Part shown: positions 48,471 through 60,264 of the stretch, piece after piece
Position numbering within the stretch: position 1 is the stretch's first letter
Layout of the letters: the number at the start of each line of letters is the position of its first letter
Source of the DNA: Tomocerus qinae
Taxonomy: Eukaryota; Arthropoda; Collembola; Entomobryomorpha; Tomoceridae
DNA length: 64,000 bases
NCBI GenBank assembly: GCA_020055645.1
Contig: CM034547.1
Coordinates: forward strand, 4,712,001-4,776,000
Direction: 5' to 3'
Notes under the pieces: generated by a model
Databases searched by the model: none
The model's input: the letters and a program-made list of their open reading frames with translations, nothing else
Told to the model about the DNA's origin: nothing
Position numbers and translations under genes: made by a program

Positions 48471-49901
48471 TCAAAAAAAAATACTTACAGAAGCGAGAAT
48501 TGCTAGGTAGTGTGCGCTTAATGTGGGACTCATAGTAGTTCGGGTCGTAGTGGTAAATGTTGTTGTTGGCGTGGTCGTTGTTGTGGTAGGCGTGGTCGTA
48601 GTTGTGGTAGGCGTGGTCGTAGTTGTGGTAGGCGTGGTCGTTGTTGTGGTAGGAGTGGTCGTTGTTGTGGTGGGCGTGGTCGTAGTTGTGGTAGGAGTGG
48701 TCGTAGTTGTGGTAGGAGTGGTCGTTGTTGTGGTAGGCGTGGTCGTAGTTGTGGTAGGAGTGGTCGTAATTGTGGTAGGCGTCGTCGTAGTTGTGGCAGG
48801 CGTGGTCGTAGTTGTAGTAGGCGTGGTCGTGGCAGTTGTAGGCGTGTCAGGAGGTGTGGGGGTGGTGGGTGTTGTTGTTTCTTCTGTGGTTGTAGTAGGG
48901 AGTGTTTCCGTTGTGGGCTCTGATGTGGGCGTGGTCAAAATTTCAGTAGTGGACGGTGGTTTGGTTACACGTGGCATCGGAGGAAAAGGAAGCGCTCTCC
49001 TTCCTTTAAACCCCCCGGGAGGTTCCCGTTCGCATATGAAGTATAGTTTGTGTTCACAAGGTTCATCATTCCAAGAGTGATTTTCCCGGAGATAGTAAAT
49101 GGGGTTCCACAGACAGACACAATGTTCTAGCTTGCGGTCTCGGATGTGGTCAGGTTGACCCATATACCAGAGGGAGTTATATGTGAGTTGTCGTCCATCG
49201 TCCATCCAAGTCCAATCTCCTTCCAGGCCGATATCGCTCAACCCGAACCAATACCTCCGATCCATCCCGAATTCTTCCGAATTGTTCTTCCGGTCATATG
49301 TCTCTGAAAATGGAATACTTATTGCTTCGATTGCATCGATGACGTCATAACCGTCGTCCTCATTGTAGAAAACTCCTAGACGTCCAATGGTCGTTTCACA
49401 AATTCTTCTTGCTTCCAACCACGAGAGCTAGAAAGATAATTACCAAAAAATATTTCGGTGATTTGGTAAGAAATTCGTTTTTATTGTTAATATTTCATGT
49501 AATAAGTAAGAGTAGATACGCTTTTGCGGAAGACGACGTAAGATGTATTTCCCAGGGGCATTTGAGGAATCGGGTCGCCGTCCTTTATGTCTGCATCTAA
49601 TCATTTCACAAAAACACTTCCTATTAATTCTGCATGTAGGTTTCAGGCAATTAAAGTAGATCACATCATTAGTAGTCTTGTAAGTAAATAAGATGCATTT
49701 TATGTAGATCGATTGGAGCCGATTTAGTATATTTCAAGAAAATCAAATGATCTGGTTCCTTGTTTATGATTTTATAATACATATTTTACGATTTAAATAA
49801 ATGTCAAAATTCTTATTACCTCGAAGAGCTAAGCTGCAGTTAGTTTCCTGGACTAAGTGAACGGCGATTAAAACTGCAGTTGCGGTGATGAAGAAATACA
49901 T
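48471..49901 (-). CDS. Secreted C-type lectin with Thr/Pro mucin-like tail
   Basis: Exons 49901-49820, 49596-49520 and 49427 onward join in phase. Exon 1 is a signal peptide (MYFFITATAVLIAVHLVQE). A C-type lectin domain runs from GNTSYVVFRKSLSWLEARRI through RYWFGLSDIGLEGDW to SWNDEPCEHKLYFICE. GQPD replaces the usual EPN/QPD-type sugar motif (QPD present, hinting at galactose-type specificity) and WND supports Ca2+ binding. About 150 residues of almost pure TTTTTTP repeats follow, heavily O-glycosylable. The frame stops at 48471 after a hydrophobic end (AHYLAILASVSIFF). A perfect donor (GTAAGT) after 48489 may instead splice to an unseen last exon. A cell-surface or secreted innate-recognition or adhesion role is inferred from the family. 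Confidence 0.88.
48560..48850. repeat. 24-bp coding minisatellite (Thr/Pro mucin repeat)
   Basis: Unit GTGGTAGGCGTGGTCGTAGT plus TGTG, about 12 copies with mainly silent changes, encoding TTTTTTPT on the minus strand. Likely length-polymorphic. Confidence 0.9.
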
Positions 49902-50404
49902 TTTCAAAATAAATGGAGATGTGTCTGCTGAAAAAGTTAAGAAGATGAAAATGAGGTTTAAATGAAATTAAAGCTGATGGGCAGCTGTTTGTAAAAAAGC
50001 GTTGTGGCTGTATGCGTTCCTAGAATTAATTAATAAATAGCTATCGGAGTCAATGTGCTTTCATTTCATGCTTGCTACTTTTATTAATTCAAAACCGGAA
50101 GTATTTTAGTGCTTACAGCTCAAAACTTTTATCAACGTTTGCGTATATATACATTAATATACATAGCACTTATTGTTACAGTTATCTGATACCTATAGTA
50201 GAATATTATATGGTTATTGACACTCGCCTCTCCCGCTATAATTATTTTGTTTTCAAATTACTGAATATATAATTAAAATTGTTATTATTCTATATGGTAC
50301 TAATTAAAAAATTCTTAATAATATTTGGTTAACATCCAGAATACCCAATGAAAAAATGGAATGATATATTTATAACATTCTTTGGTAATTTTGGCGATTT
50401 CAGT
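49902..50404. other. Intergenic upstream of the lectin gene
   Basis: AT-rich DNA holding the lectin promoter side. No gene or repeat recognised. Confidence 0.5.
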
Positions 50405-51249
50405 TTAGTGTTGGCGTTCCGCCGAGTTATTTCCTTGAAGTGGGTTGGCAGATTTCTTGAGATTCCACGCTTGCAGCACTTTTTCTACATCTTCTTTTTT
50501 TAAAAGGTTAATTTGATGGGAGGAATTTGATACGGATGGTATCCAGGGATTCGGGTAACACTGAATTTGAATCCGAAGTCTTCTGGAGATTTCTTCTTTT
50601 TCTCAACATTCTCGATGAACACTAGAAAAGGAGTCTTCGAACTATCGGCGATGAAATTGACACGGAGTTATCCACTGCCCTTCAAAGCAATGGAGTCGGT
50701 TTGTAGTTTTGAATAACCAGGATTGATTTTTTGTCTAGGGCCAATTGGTTCAGTCAGAAATAGATCTCGTAGTAGCTGCAACATGAGAACCGTTTGGTTC
50801 TTTGGGAATGCCTTGCCCTTTGTTCGGAGTGATTATTTGTCTCGCAGGCTTTGGCTCTGTTAATCTCTTCACATTGAATTTCTCCACCGAATATTCCACT
50901 CCACTCGGTGACCAAATACTGTTCTGGTATTGGTTAAGCTGTGGCCTGACGACAGTTTGGTTCCTTTTTTGGTAAATTCGGATGGAATAATAATTGTCTA
51001 CGATCAATAATCTCAGAAATATGTCTCCAAACTCGTGTCTTCGAATATTTTATTCGAAGGTTGAAGCTGTTGTTGTATAGGTTTATCTTTAGCTGGAGTT
51101 TGGGAACCGTTACATTGCAGTTCTGGAAAAAGGTGATTGGAAATTTGTCTAGGGTCAACTGGCTCAGTGAAGGTTTCTCCAAGCAGCGTATACTCTCCGA
51201 ATTGTCTAGATATTCTACAGCATGAACAAACTTTTGTTGTCTATCCATG
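50405..51249 (-). pseudogene. Decayed coding relic with repeated 'TEPxxxRQ' segments, unknown family
   Basis: Coding-like stretches continue across several frame changes. TEPVDPRQISNHLFPELQ (about 51160), RLTEPKPARQIITPNKGQG (about 50870) and LTEPIGPRQKINPGYSKLQ (about 50740) are related repeats in different frames. They are followed by FLVFIENVEKKKKSPEDFGF and, after another shift at the T/A run near 50500, KKEDVEKVLQAWNLKKSANP to a stop at 50405. At least three frameshifts or stops interrupt it. I do not recognise the family; a transposon-derived or lineage-specific gene are both possible. Confidence 0.5.
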
Positions 51250-51250
51250 A

Positions 51251-51690
51251 TTCAAGGAAGGCCGCAGATAAAGAAATTTTTGTCTAAAATCGCAAAAAAA
51301 CGCTAAAATTTTTTTTCGGTGCCCCTCCCGAAATTTTTTTCTGGCTGCGGCCCTGCCATGATTAGACAATTGAAATTGGACAGAATATCTCGTGATTAAT
51401 TTTAGGTAAGAATTGTCAGAGAAAATTATTAAATATTGCTATTAAAAATTTTACGCAGGACGTTATTAAAATCGGAGGAAAGGTTTTGTCCTATTTATTA
51501 AGTTCAAAGAACAAGGCTATGTATGCTTTTTTATGAAGACAGCTTGGTAGTGTGATTTCAGGCTGGTAACCAGCTAGTATAGTTCTTTCATCTTTCTCTA
51601 CGTGAAAAAATCCATGTAGGCCATGAAAATGCCAAAAAGTAATTGTGATGCTTAGAATTGTATGCCAAGATGAGCAGAGATGTTCTATTT
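51251..51690. other. Intergenic, no gene seen
   Basis: Spacer downstream of the CD36 gene, with an A/T-run-rich fragment (CCCCTCCCG, GCGGCCCTGCC) at 51290-51360 resembling repeat debris. Confidence 0.5.
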
Positions 51691-54600
51691 CTACACAAAA
51701 ACAGGTTTTATTCTTATTCGAATTGCAAAGATCGTAACAGATGTCAATATAACCAAAACACTTACTACAAATAAACACCATTTAAATATATTAATGGAGC
51801 CTAACAAAGTTACTAAACTAAATCTCAAGCTGGCTGCGCCTTCATCGCTTATGATGTAGCTCTGTATGTAAACAATAACAAAAAGTCAATAAATTTTGTA
51901 CTAATTCAATTCATACCTGCATGAAAATCAAGAATGATTAGAAAAGTAATTTATTGCCTTGTCCATCCAAAGCAGCGGTAAGAGCATATCTTGAATGCGT
52001 CGCCACTTATAATCCTTTGGCAGTCTTTTGACATCAATATTTATTTGAAATCTTCCATGGGCTCTCAGAGCTATTCCAGTCTCCTAAAACCCACATTAAA
52101 TCCCATAAGTGCTTCAGAAAATTAAAATCACCTCCTCTCAGTCTTAAGGGTGGTTAATAGCGGGGCAACTTGAGAATACACTTTGTGTGTATTACTTAGG
52201 ATTAGAGTGTACTGTGTATTTATTTACCAAAAGTCTTCAAAATTTCCAAAAAGTAGCGGAAGGTGAATGTCTGGAATTTGTGGCTCCGAAATATTAAAAA
52301 AAGTTAATATGTTTTGAATTATAGCGTTAGCGAAAAAACAGGATTTTCCGCCAATACTATAATTCAAAACTTATTAGAAATTTCTTTTCCTGAGCCATAA
52401 GTCCACTACTTTTTGGAAATTTTGAACATTTTTGGTAAATAAATCCGGGCTACACTTCAATCCTATGTAATACACATAAAATGTATACTCCAGTTGCCCC
52501 ACTATTGACCACCCTTAAAACGGACAGAAAAGCCCTAATTTACGGAGCTATCTGGACAATGCGTTAATTGAAATAAAAAACTCACCGGTTCTAAGTCAAT
52601 TAGGGATTGATGAAGCTCTTTCTGTGGATTAAGTCCAAATTTTTCTATATATTGTGGATCTCCATTCAGAAAATGTGGAAGTGACATCAAAGCTGGAGCG
52701 GCTACATTTTTAAACAATAAATTAGCAAAATAAATATAATTTCAAGATTAATATAATAGATTCATAATTAAATTGATTTCCTTACTATTTTGACAGGTAG
52801 ACATTTGGTAAACTCCGTTCTTGGGACATTTACTCACTTCTATTTCATTACAGAAACAGCGATTGTCGGAATTGTCACTTCCACCTTGGAAAACAGTCGG
52901 AGGGACTGTAAACCGATAGCTTGGGATTCCCTTCACTTCCACGTCATTCTCATATTTAAAATAAATAGAGCGACAGAGTTCGGGTCGGAAAACGTGGATC
53001 GTCTGTTCCTTGGTCACAAACGGAGAAAATAAACTTCCATCTGTTCCATTGATCTTGTTACATCCAGCATCACTCCAGTACTCCAGTTCCGATTTACCGT
53101 TCCATGATGTTATTTCTCCCAGTCGGGAACTATCTTCGATCCCCGAGTAAATTTCAAATTCTTCTAATTCTGTTGCATTTTTCTACATTAGACATTAAAA
53201 ATCAATTAAACGAAAATAGATCATTTTTGGGACGATTTTATCCTTCATCGTTTATATTCCTTTAGTAAATCCGCTTATTATTATAAAATAAATGCTAGAA
53301 AAAAGTACGGGTTTATAAATATTTTTAAGATGTAAGAAAATAAAGACGAAGTTTTCTTTTTCATAATTTTTACGATTTTGTTTACAAAAATGTTTAGAAT
53401 AAAAATATCTGTCTACTTTTATGGCATTTCTAATTGCTTACCTTTTGACTGCAGTGCTTGCTTATTCTAATTCTAAATTATCATTTTAATTCTAAATTTC
53501 AATTAAAATTAGTTAATTTTACTGACCCCATAAAAAATTCCGAATGTACTATTAGGAAAATAAATCCGATCCGTCAGACTTTCAATTTCAGCAAGCATTG
53601 GTTCAAATGTTCCTGAAAACAGGAATTCTTTAACAGTTCTTTGGACAAATACTTGAGATTCAAATTTGGACAGGTAAGCTGATGCTAGCCATCTGTAAGT
53701 TGCTGTATAGGTCGAAAGCTGCTGAGCCACTCCCTTGGTAGAAAACAAGAATTTACCATCATTAAACAACTATAAAATGTTTGCAATCACAATAATTGGC
53801 AATTAAGAATTTCAAGTTATGTTTCAGAAATTGTTTCATATTTCTTTTATGGCTTTGAAGTAAATAATTTAATTTTTTAAATAACCATTTTAGAAATTGT
53901 ATGAATTTAAATCTGAATCACTGTTTAGTAGGTATAAGTAAAACTGTTCAGTTATAATCGAAAAGTGCTCACCGTGAACACGACATTAATAATAGTGATG
54001 ACATCGTTCTCAGTTCCATTTGAAAGTTTTTCATCGAAAAGAAATGTAGTTGACTCAATGTATCTTAATGTGTCATTTTCACTATTTTCTTCCAATAGTC
54101 TTCGCCGTTTTGTTTCCCTAAACGAAATTTAATTTATTTTAGGCTCTATATTAATTAGTACATTTTGGTCTTTGGTATCTTATTGCATTAATTATTTTTA
54201 TGGTACTTGTAAACATATGGCCCGAGTTCTGTGATAATTGGTTCTCCTCCAGACTCTGTCTCGTTTGGATTTGTGACATTAAATATATAAATTTTCAAGT
54301 AAGTCTCATGATCTGGATTTTTCCAATCCTCCAAAAGCGAAGTCCCATTTCTAAGAGACATTTCCTGTTACCCAATGAAATAATTAATCAACATCCGGGA
54401 ATGTTCAATCAAAATGCTATTTACGAAAATACGAAAATACTAATTTTTTTCTAATTAAGAAACTTAAAATTTGTTTAAAAAACGAAAAAAAAATGTTAGA
54501 ATTAAATGGATATTAATTTAGTATTTACCTTCTTGAATACATAGATAACTTTAAATATTAAAATAGGGTTTAAACTAAATTAATTTAACATTCATCTTAT

Positions 54601-55247
54601 TTTCATAGTTAATTAATTTATAATGAAATAAATGGTATTTATATTATTTATTTCTATGAATGAATGGTATTTATTTTATTTATTTCTTGCATGAATAATT
54701 GAATAAATGGTATTTATTTATTTCTTGCATGAATAAATGGTATTTATTTTATTTATTTCTTGTATAAATAAATGGTTAACTTACATACATTTTTAAAGTA
54801 AAAAATAACCTTAAAACTAAATACAAAATTTTTATCTGTCATGAATTTTATTTATTTTTTCCTGTAAAATTGAAATAATATTATTTATTGCTGAGTCAAA
54901 TTTTCAAAGAAAGTCAGAAATAAAGTTATATGATATATGATAATAATTATATTAATGTTTTCAATAATGTACCCCAACGCATACCTTTATGTGCTAAATT
55001 TAGTACATAGAGGTATGCGTTGGGGTACATTATCGAAAACATTAATTGACATAATGTTAATAAACATTATTGATGCAGAGAAGTAAATAACCATATTTAT
55101 CATTGCATGATCAATGAAAACCAGAAATGAAATTACTTTCTCAATTATCCTGGTAACTATTTCAGGAATGACGACCCATCCGATGATTAGAACGACAATT
55201 AATGTCCCACACCCAACTGTGAATAAAGTTACCGGTAATTTCGGCAT
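51691..55247 (-). CDS. CD36/SNMP-family scavenger receptor (class B)
   Basis: Eight exons join in frame to 488 residues: 55247-55137, 54364-54207, 54117-53973, 53769-53527, 53182-52786, 52701-52586, 52083-51958 and 51861-51691. An N-terminal membrane helix (LFTVGCGTLIVVLIIGWVVI) and a C-terminal one (ILTSVTIFAIR region) flank a large ectodomain. Family landmarks are IYIFNVTNPNE, ELGPYVYK, RPELCRSIYFKYENDVEVKG, CPKNGVYQMSTCQ, MSLPHFLNGDPQY and TGIALRAHGRFQINI. CD36 proteins bind and move lipids or lipoproteins, or sense lipid pheromones, at the cell surface. Length and architecture are complete. The last intron appears to use a GC donor. Intron 6 contains a piggyBac-like MITE and intron 1 a long hairpin. 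Croquemort-like and SNMP-like subfamilies cannot be separated here. Confidence 0.95.
52144..52518. mobile_element. piggyBac-like MITE, copy 2 (TTAA target site)
   Basis: TTAA at both ends, termini GGGTGG and CCACCC, with the same fold-back arms as 4384-4761. Located in CD36 intron 6. Confidence 0.88.
54628..54780. repeat. AT-rich direct repeat in CD36 intron 1
   Basis: AATAAATGGTATTTATTT and TTATTTCTTGCATGAATAA recur three to four times with slippage-like differences. Confidence 0.75.
54952..55045. repeat. 41-bp stem hairpin in CD36 intron 1
   Basis: Arms 54952-54992 and 55005-55045 pair over 41 positions with two non-Watson-Crick positions. The 12-base loop is GCTAAATTTAGT. The core is ATGTACCCCAACGCATACCT. 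Could be a MITE core or a small-RNA precursor. Confidence 0.85.
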
Positions 55248-56839
55248 ATTAATCTAAATAATTGTTAACAGAAGCCTCAAGTAACAAATAATCGACTGTT
55301 TAATGTAAATGTCACAACACAACTTTAAAAAATACGTGATAATGAACATTAAAACTAACTGTCACTCTGTAATAGAGCTTTAATTAGATTAGAACTAAGA
55401 GGAAGAAATAGCAATAACTCAAAGTTGTACATTTATGGCCGAGACCAAAAGATGCGCATTTAAGAAATTGATACTTTGTGATACTAAAGAAAGAAACAAA
55501 GTCTGGTTCACATGAGTAATTAGCACTGTACTGCGAAGCATTAATTTGGTAATGGCATTAAGAAAAGGTGCAGGTACCTAAAAAGAAATAGTAGGAGGAA
55601 AAGATACACAAGTTTCATGAACTTACATTGTAACTCTATAACCTCTTTATTCTGATACTGACCGGCCACATGAATGCAGACGTCATATCGCCAGAAGTAT
55701 TTGGAAAGGTTTTAATTGCCAGAAAAGCAGTTTTCAGCTTTCATGCATTCCCATGAGAAAACTAGTCCGTGATGAATTGGCATGTACAGTAATTATTTTG
55801 TGGCCCTTTACAAATTTATCTATAATTCACTTTCAAATCCTCTTTTATATGGGATTTCATTTAATTACTCTTGTCCCCTACATTGTCCATCGAATCAAAT
55901 ATGCATAAAAACAAAAATGACAAGCTGGATTATCTGTAAAATAAATTAGACAGAATTAAAATGTAACCTGGTATAGTACTACCAACAATAATTTTATGTA
56001 AATTAAGAAATAAATAATGATTTAATTTAATAGAAGGTCTTGTGGTCTTCAATTTTATTGCGATTGTAGACAACGCATGTAAAGAAGGAAACAAAAGCAA
56101 GAAAAATTACGTGCATACCGTATTCCGTGTAATAATAGCATATAAATTAATTAGCGAAGGTGTTTTATGAGGTTGTTCAATAATTATATCATAATAGGCT
56201 TGTATATACCTATACACACACACATATGATATTTCTGCATACCAAACTGGTACAAGTTCGTGAAGCAATAAAACTCTGCAAAGGAAACATTCTTATAGAT
56301 AAAAATGCAAACAATTTTTCCTGGATAATATTTCATCTCCAGCTATGAACTAAGCAACAGAAACGAACATTGAACACCGTTTTTATTTAGTTAGGAGAAG
56401 CTTTTATTCTTACAGCTCACTCAAGAAGAAGTTATTACATACATACATATCACAATCTACATATTGGAGAATTTTCCTTAGTTTCGGAGGAAAATGCGTT
56501 AAGAAAAGAAAAAATGTTTTTCTTGCTTTTGCTTGTGATTGTTTGATCTATGCTTTGAGATAATTAATTAATTAATTGAACTTTTATGTATGAATTATGG
56601 ACGAAATCTATAACGATCGTATGCATAGAATAATTCGAGCAGTAAGACTAAAACTAAACGCAAAGTAACACGAGTTCATCGGAAAAGTAATGTCTAAATA
56701 ACTAGATAAAAGATTATAGTTATAGATAAATATAAGAATATATAGAAGATAAAAGTATATCAAATTAAGAAGACATGAAAATGTGTAATGGGAAGGAAAA
56801 TAGATGAACTTGATTTTATAACTATAATTTACACTATAT

Positions 56840-57115
56840 AATACTAAACTCACTATTATCTTTATGACTGACTAGTACGATAATAAAGAGAGCAATCACA
56901 AGTAGCAATAACGGCAAGGGATACAATTTACACCACGTACTATGTAAACTGTGAACAACAACGCATGTTTTTATAATACCGAATCATTTTACAATCTATC
57001 TAAAATCTAAAACAATTATTTTTATATGCCTTTTCCCAAGATAGAATAGCTAGAGTAGAATGGTAGGGCGGAAACTGCGTCTTTTCTTTGAGAAACTGAT
57101 TTAATCTAAAAATCC
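56840..57115. repeat. Dispersed repeat, copy 2
   Basis: Collinear, diverged match to 34600-34875 (blocks AATCACAAGTA, CTAAAATCT, GTCTTTTCTTTGA). Confidence 0.7.
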
Positions 57116-58139
57116 AAAAGTGGATAAACTCAATAGAGGTTTCTCACCATTGCTAATTGGTGGCCGGTCACCAAATCAACACGATTAGGTATTCAAATTC
57201 CTCTAATACCTATCTGTGCTATTTTGGAATACTGAAGAGCATCTATTATTATTACTATTATACATATTTTCAACAACAAACTATTTTCTTTTGTTTTCAG
57301 GACGCAAAGCACGTAACTCGCATTAATCTGGGTAAAACCTGCAAGTATCAGTCACTTATCGTGTTTTGGAACTTCTACCTACTTGGGAGAAATTAAAAGA
57401 GGACTTAATGTCTTGATTATTACAAAATAATGCAGTATGAACAAATGCATGTCCTTCGCTCCTGCACGAGCATTACAAGCCCCAGAATGCCTATTCAAGA
57501 ATCTTCACAATAACAATTAACTAAATGAGGAAAATCCAGAAAAAGTGGAAATTTCCTACGGGGCGTATAAACAAGCTATCTTACAAATAGTCAGATGCTA
57601 CATACGCTAACTTCACATAATTTGAGGCTTTACTACTTAATAATTATTATTCGATGCTACTCTTCATTTATGATATTATTTCACTCTGAAATAGAAATTA
57701 GTAAATTAAAACTGGAATGTGTTTGTAGCTAATAGTTAGCTGTATGTTTTTTTAGTTAGAATATGTATAAGAATGTGAGCTTTAAACAACTGATAAAATT
57801 CTAGTTTTATAAGCGAAGAATAATTAAATGCAATGCAGTTAATTATTCCTCGCCTCATTGGGGTACAATAGTTACATGTAATAGAAGTCATTGAATGGTA
57901 CACACAAATGCATTCCTTTACTTTTACATTACATTCATGAGAAATAATTTAATTTCAGGAAAAATCTGTAACGCCTTCAATTCTATTAATAACAGAAGTT
58001 GCTTTTACTATAATACTTAACAAATCACAATTCATCTATTTTAAAATTAGCAAACAGAAACAAAGAAGTGAACTATTTTATTGCATACTTAACTATAAAT
58101 CCTTCATTGATGTGCATTCGAATTGTAGTTGCATTTATT

Positions 58140-58640
58140 AAGCAGCTGCTTTATATGAGTGACCAATCTGTCTGTCTGTCAGTCTGTCTGTCTGTAAGCA
58201 AGATAATTTTCGAACGCAGTGAGATAATCCGTTCAAACTTTTTTTTACGCATTCTAGGGGTTGAAAAGACAGATCAAGTTCGTGAATGGGCAAATTCGGC
58301 CACACCCTTTTACCAGGGGTGGGATTCGAAAATTAAAAACACTGACGTAACTTCCGTTCTGTGCGTCTTAAAAAGTCGTGTAATAACATGACATAAAATG
58401 GTTTAAGGAACACTATTACGTAGGTTACAGTCATCCCCTAACAGGAGAAGGGGGTAAAAACAAAAATTGACGTAAATTTCGTTATATTCGTCCTAAAATA
58501 TCATTTAATACATCGTTCGATATCAAAATGATTTAAGGAACTTTGTTAAGCTAAAAACTCTGTTTTTAAAACACTGTTGCCGCTACTTTTTTACATCCAT
58601 TTGTACATAGTTTATTATTAGTTTTGTAGGCACAATGAAA
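58140..58640. repeat. TCTGTCTG repeat family, second copy
   Basis: Starts with a TCTGTCTGTC microsatellite, then shares GGGATTCGAAAATTAAAAA, TAGGTTACAGTCATCCCC and CTACTTTTTTACATCCATTT with 47741-48440. Non-coding. Confidence 0.8.
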
Positions 58641-60264
58641 ATCCTTCTCTCTCTGCAAATATCTCTTAGATCAGCTAAAGGTATCCGATCTTCTTAGTCC
58701 AGAATAAACTGAGATTTATCATTCTCCACAAACAGTTTCGACTCGAATTCTACGTAGTATTTATACAACTACTAAAGAAATAAGTCGAGTATTTCTTTTA
58801 CCCAGTAGTTGAATTCAATAATACCTGTAAATGAAACGTGTACCTGTAAAACAAATATTTTATACAACATTCCATGTTGATATTTGCAACGTGGAGTTTT
58901 TCTTTCCATACAATGTCGTGGAATTTCCTTTTTACTCAATATCTGAGCAAATCATGATTAATATTGATTAGTTTTTGCACAATGTTTAGTATCAACTTTT
59001 GATCTAAAGTGAAAAATAAATTAATCGTACTGTTTTCGCAACTATTGGACTTTTTTTCAATCAAGTAGAATTCGAATCAAATGCCCATCACATCAATGTT
59101 TATGGCTAGTATAATCTAATGCGCTCAATAAGAATGCTTTCAGTCCAAATTTAAAGTACAACAACATTAAAATAGTTTTACCAACCGAGTTGAGTAAAAT
59201 TATTGCACAACTGTTGGAAAATGTAAGAACTAAGAAACTATTCAACATTGATCAGAATGTATGCAATGTTGTCAGAAAGAAAGAAACAAAATTTTATACA
59301 AAAACAACGTTTTATACAAGCTCTTTAGTAATTATTTAGTAAGTAAAATTGTAACATAACCTTCATTCAAATCAGATTTGCGCAACAAATTTAGTACAAC
59401 ATTTTTCTCTGTGAAGAAAATCCTCTACATTTCTTCCATTGACAAGGTTGAATGAAAAATTTCATAATATTTTCATATTATGATGGAAAGATTTCAAAAT
59501 GTAATATGTTCAGTGGGAGTTTCTTTCTCACGCTTCCCAATTATTTTTAAATTCAGTATAAGTACTGCGAGTCTTGCAGTACTGGAAGTTTCTAGTTGAT
59601 ATTATTTTTTGGTAATTATTTCTTCTTAAGGCAGATAACCGGAACCTGGCATTTGAACGAGGGTAGTACATTCACGATTTTTAACCTTTTTGAAAAAAGT
59701 CCAGAGTTTCTCTAAAGGTTTTTTGCTCTAAGACAAGAGAATACATACAATCACAATGCATGTGCAAATTTATAGGAAACCTGAGACGGTTCAAAATTTC
59801 GACTATTAATTAACCATACTTCCACTTAAACAACTGAAATTTTTGGAATAAATCTACAATACATTTTGGAAATTTTTAAAAGTGTTACTGTCTTTTAATC
59901 TTTAAACTTTCATTTTCAGATTGTCCCATTATGGTGCATTTAATTTCATTTGCTCGCTTTGAATCGTGTATGAATATGAATTTCCTCAGCACCATCTCAC
60001 TACTACACCCTGCGATATTTTCTGACCGACAGCAACTTTCTACGGAGGAGTTGCTTTGTATGTTGTATTGTAGTCAAAAGCGCCAAGATATTTTCCACTT
60101 CCAGGAATTTAGTTAAACTGTTAAAATCTGTTATTTTTGTCAATCTCTCGGTATTTCAGTATCAGCAGTTTTAGATTAATACTTGTCCCAATTTGTTCAT
60201 ATTATTATTGTATTTGTCAGTCACCTCGCTAGGCTGGAGTTAACAAAAAAATAATTATTAATAA

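Larger units (their letters stand above)
55248..60264. other. Gene-poor 5 kb between the CD36 and DAXX-like genes
   Basis: AT-rich. Holds a dispersed repeat (56840-57115), a fragment at 57140-57220 that is the inverted counterpart of 30225-30330, and a TCTGTCTG-family element (58140-58640). Open frames at 57157-57396 and 59931-60116 show no family resemblance and no convincing splice partners. Confidence 0.5.

Noticed and set aside
48523..49080. Valine-rich plus-strand open frame
   Set aside because: Antisense shadow of the Thr/Pro mucin repeat of the C-type lectin gene.
57157..57396. Plus-strand frame with a possible acceptor TTTTCAG
   Set aside because: The N-terminal half overlaps an inverted dispersed repeat and no downstream exon or family signature was found.
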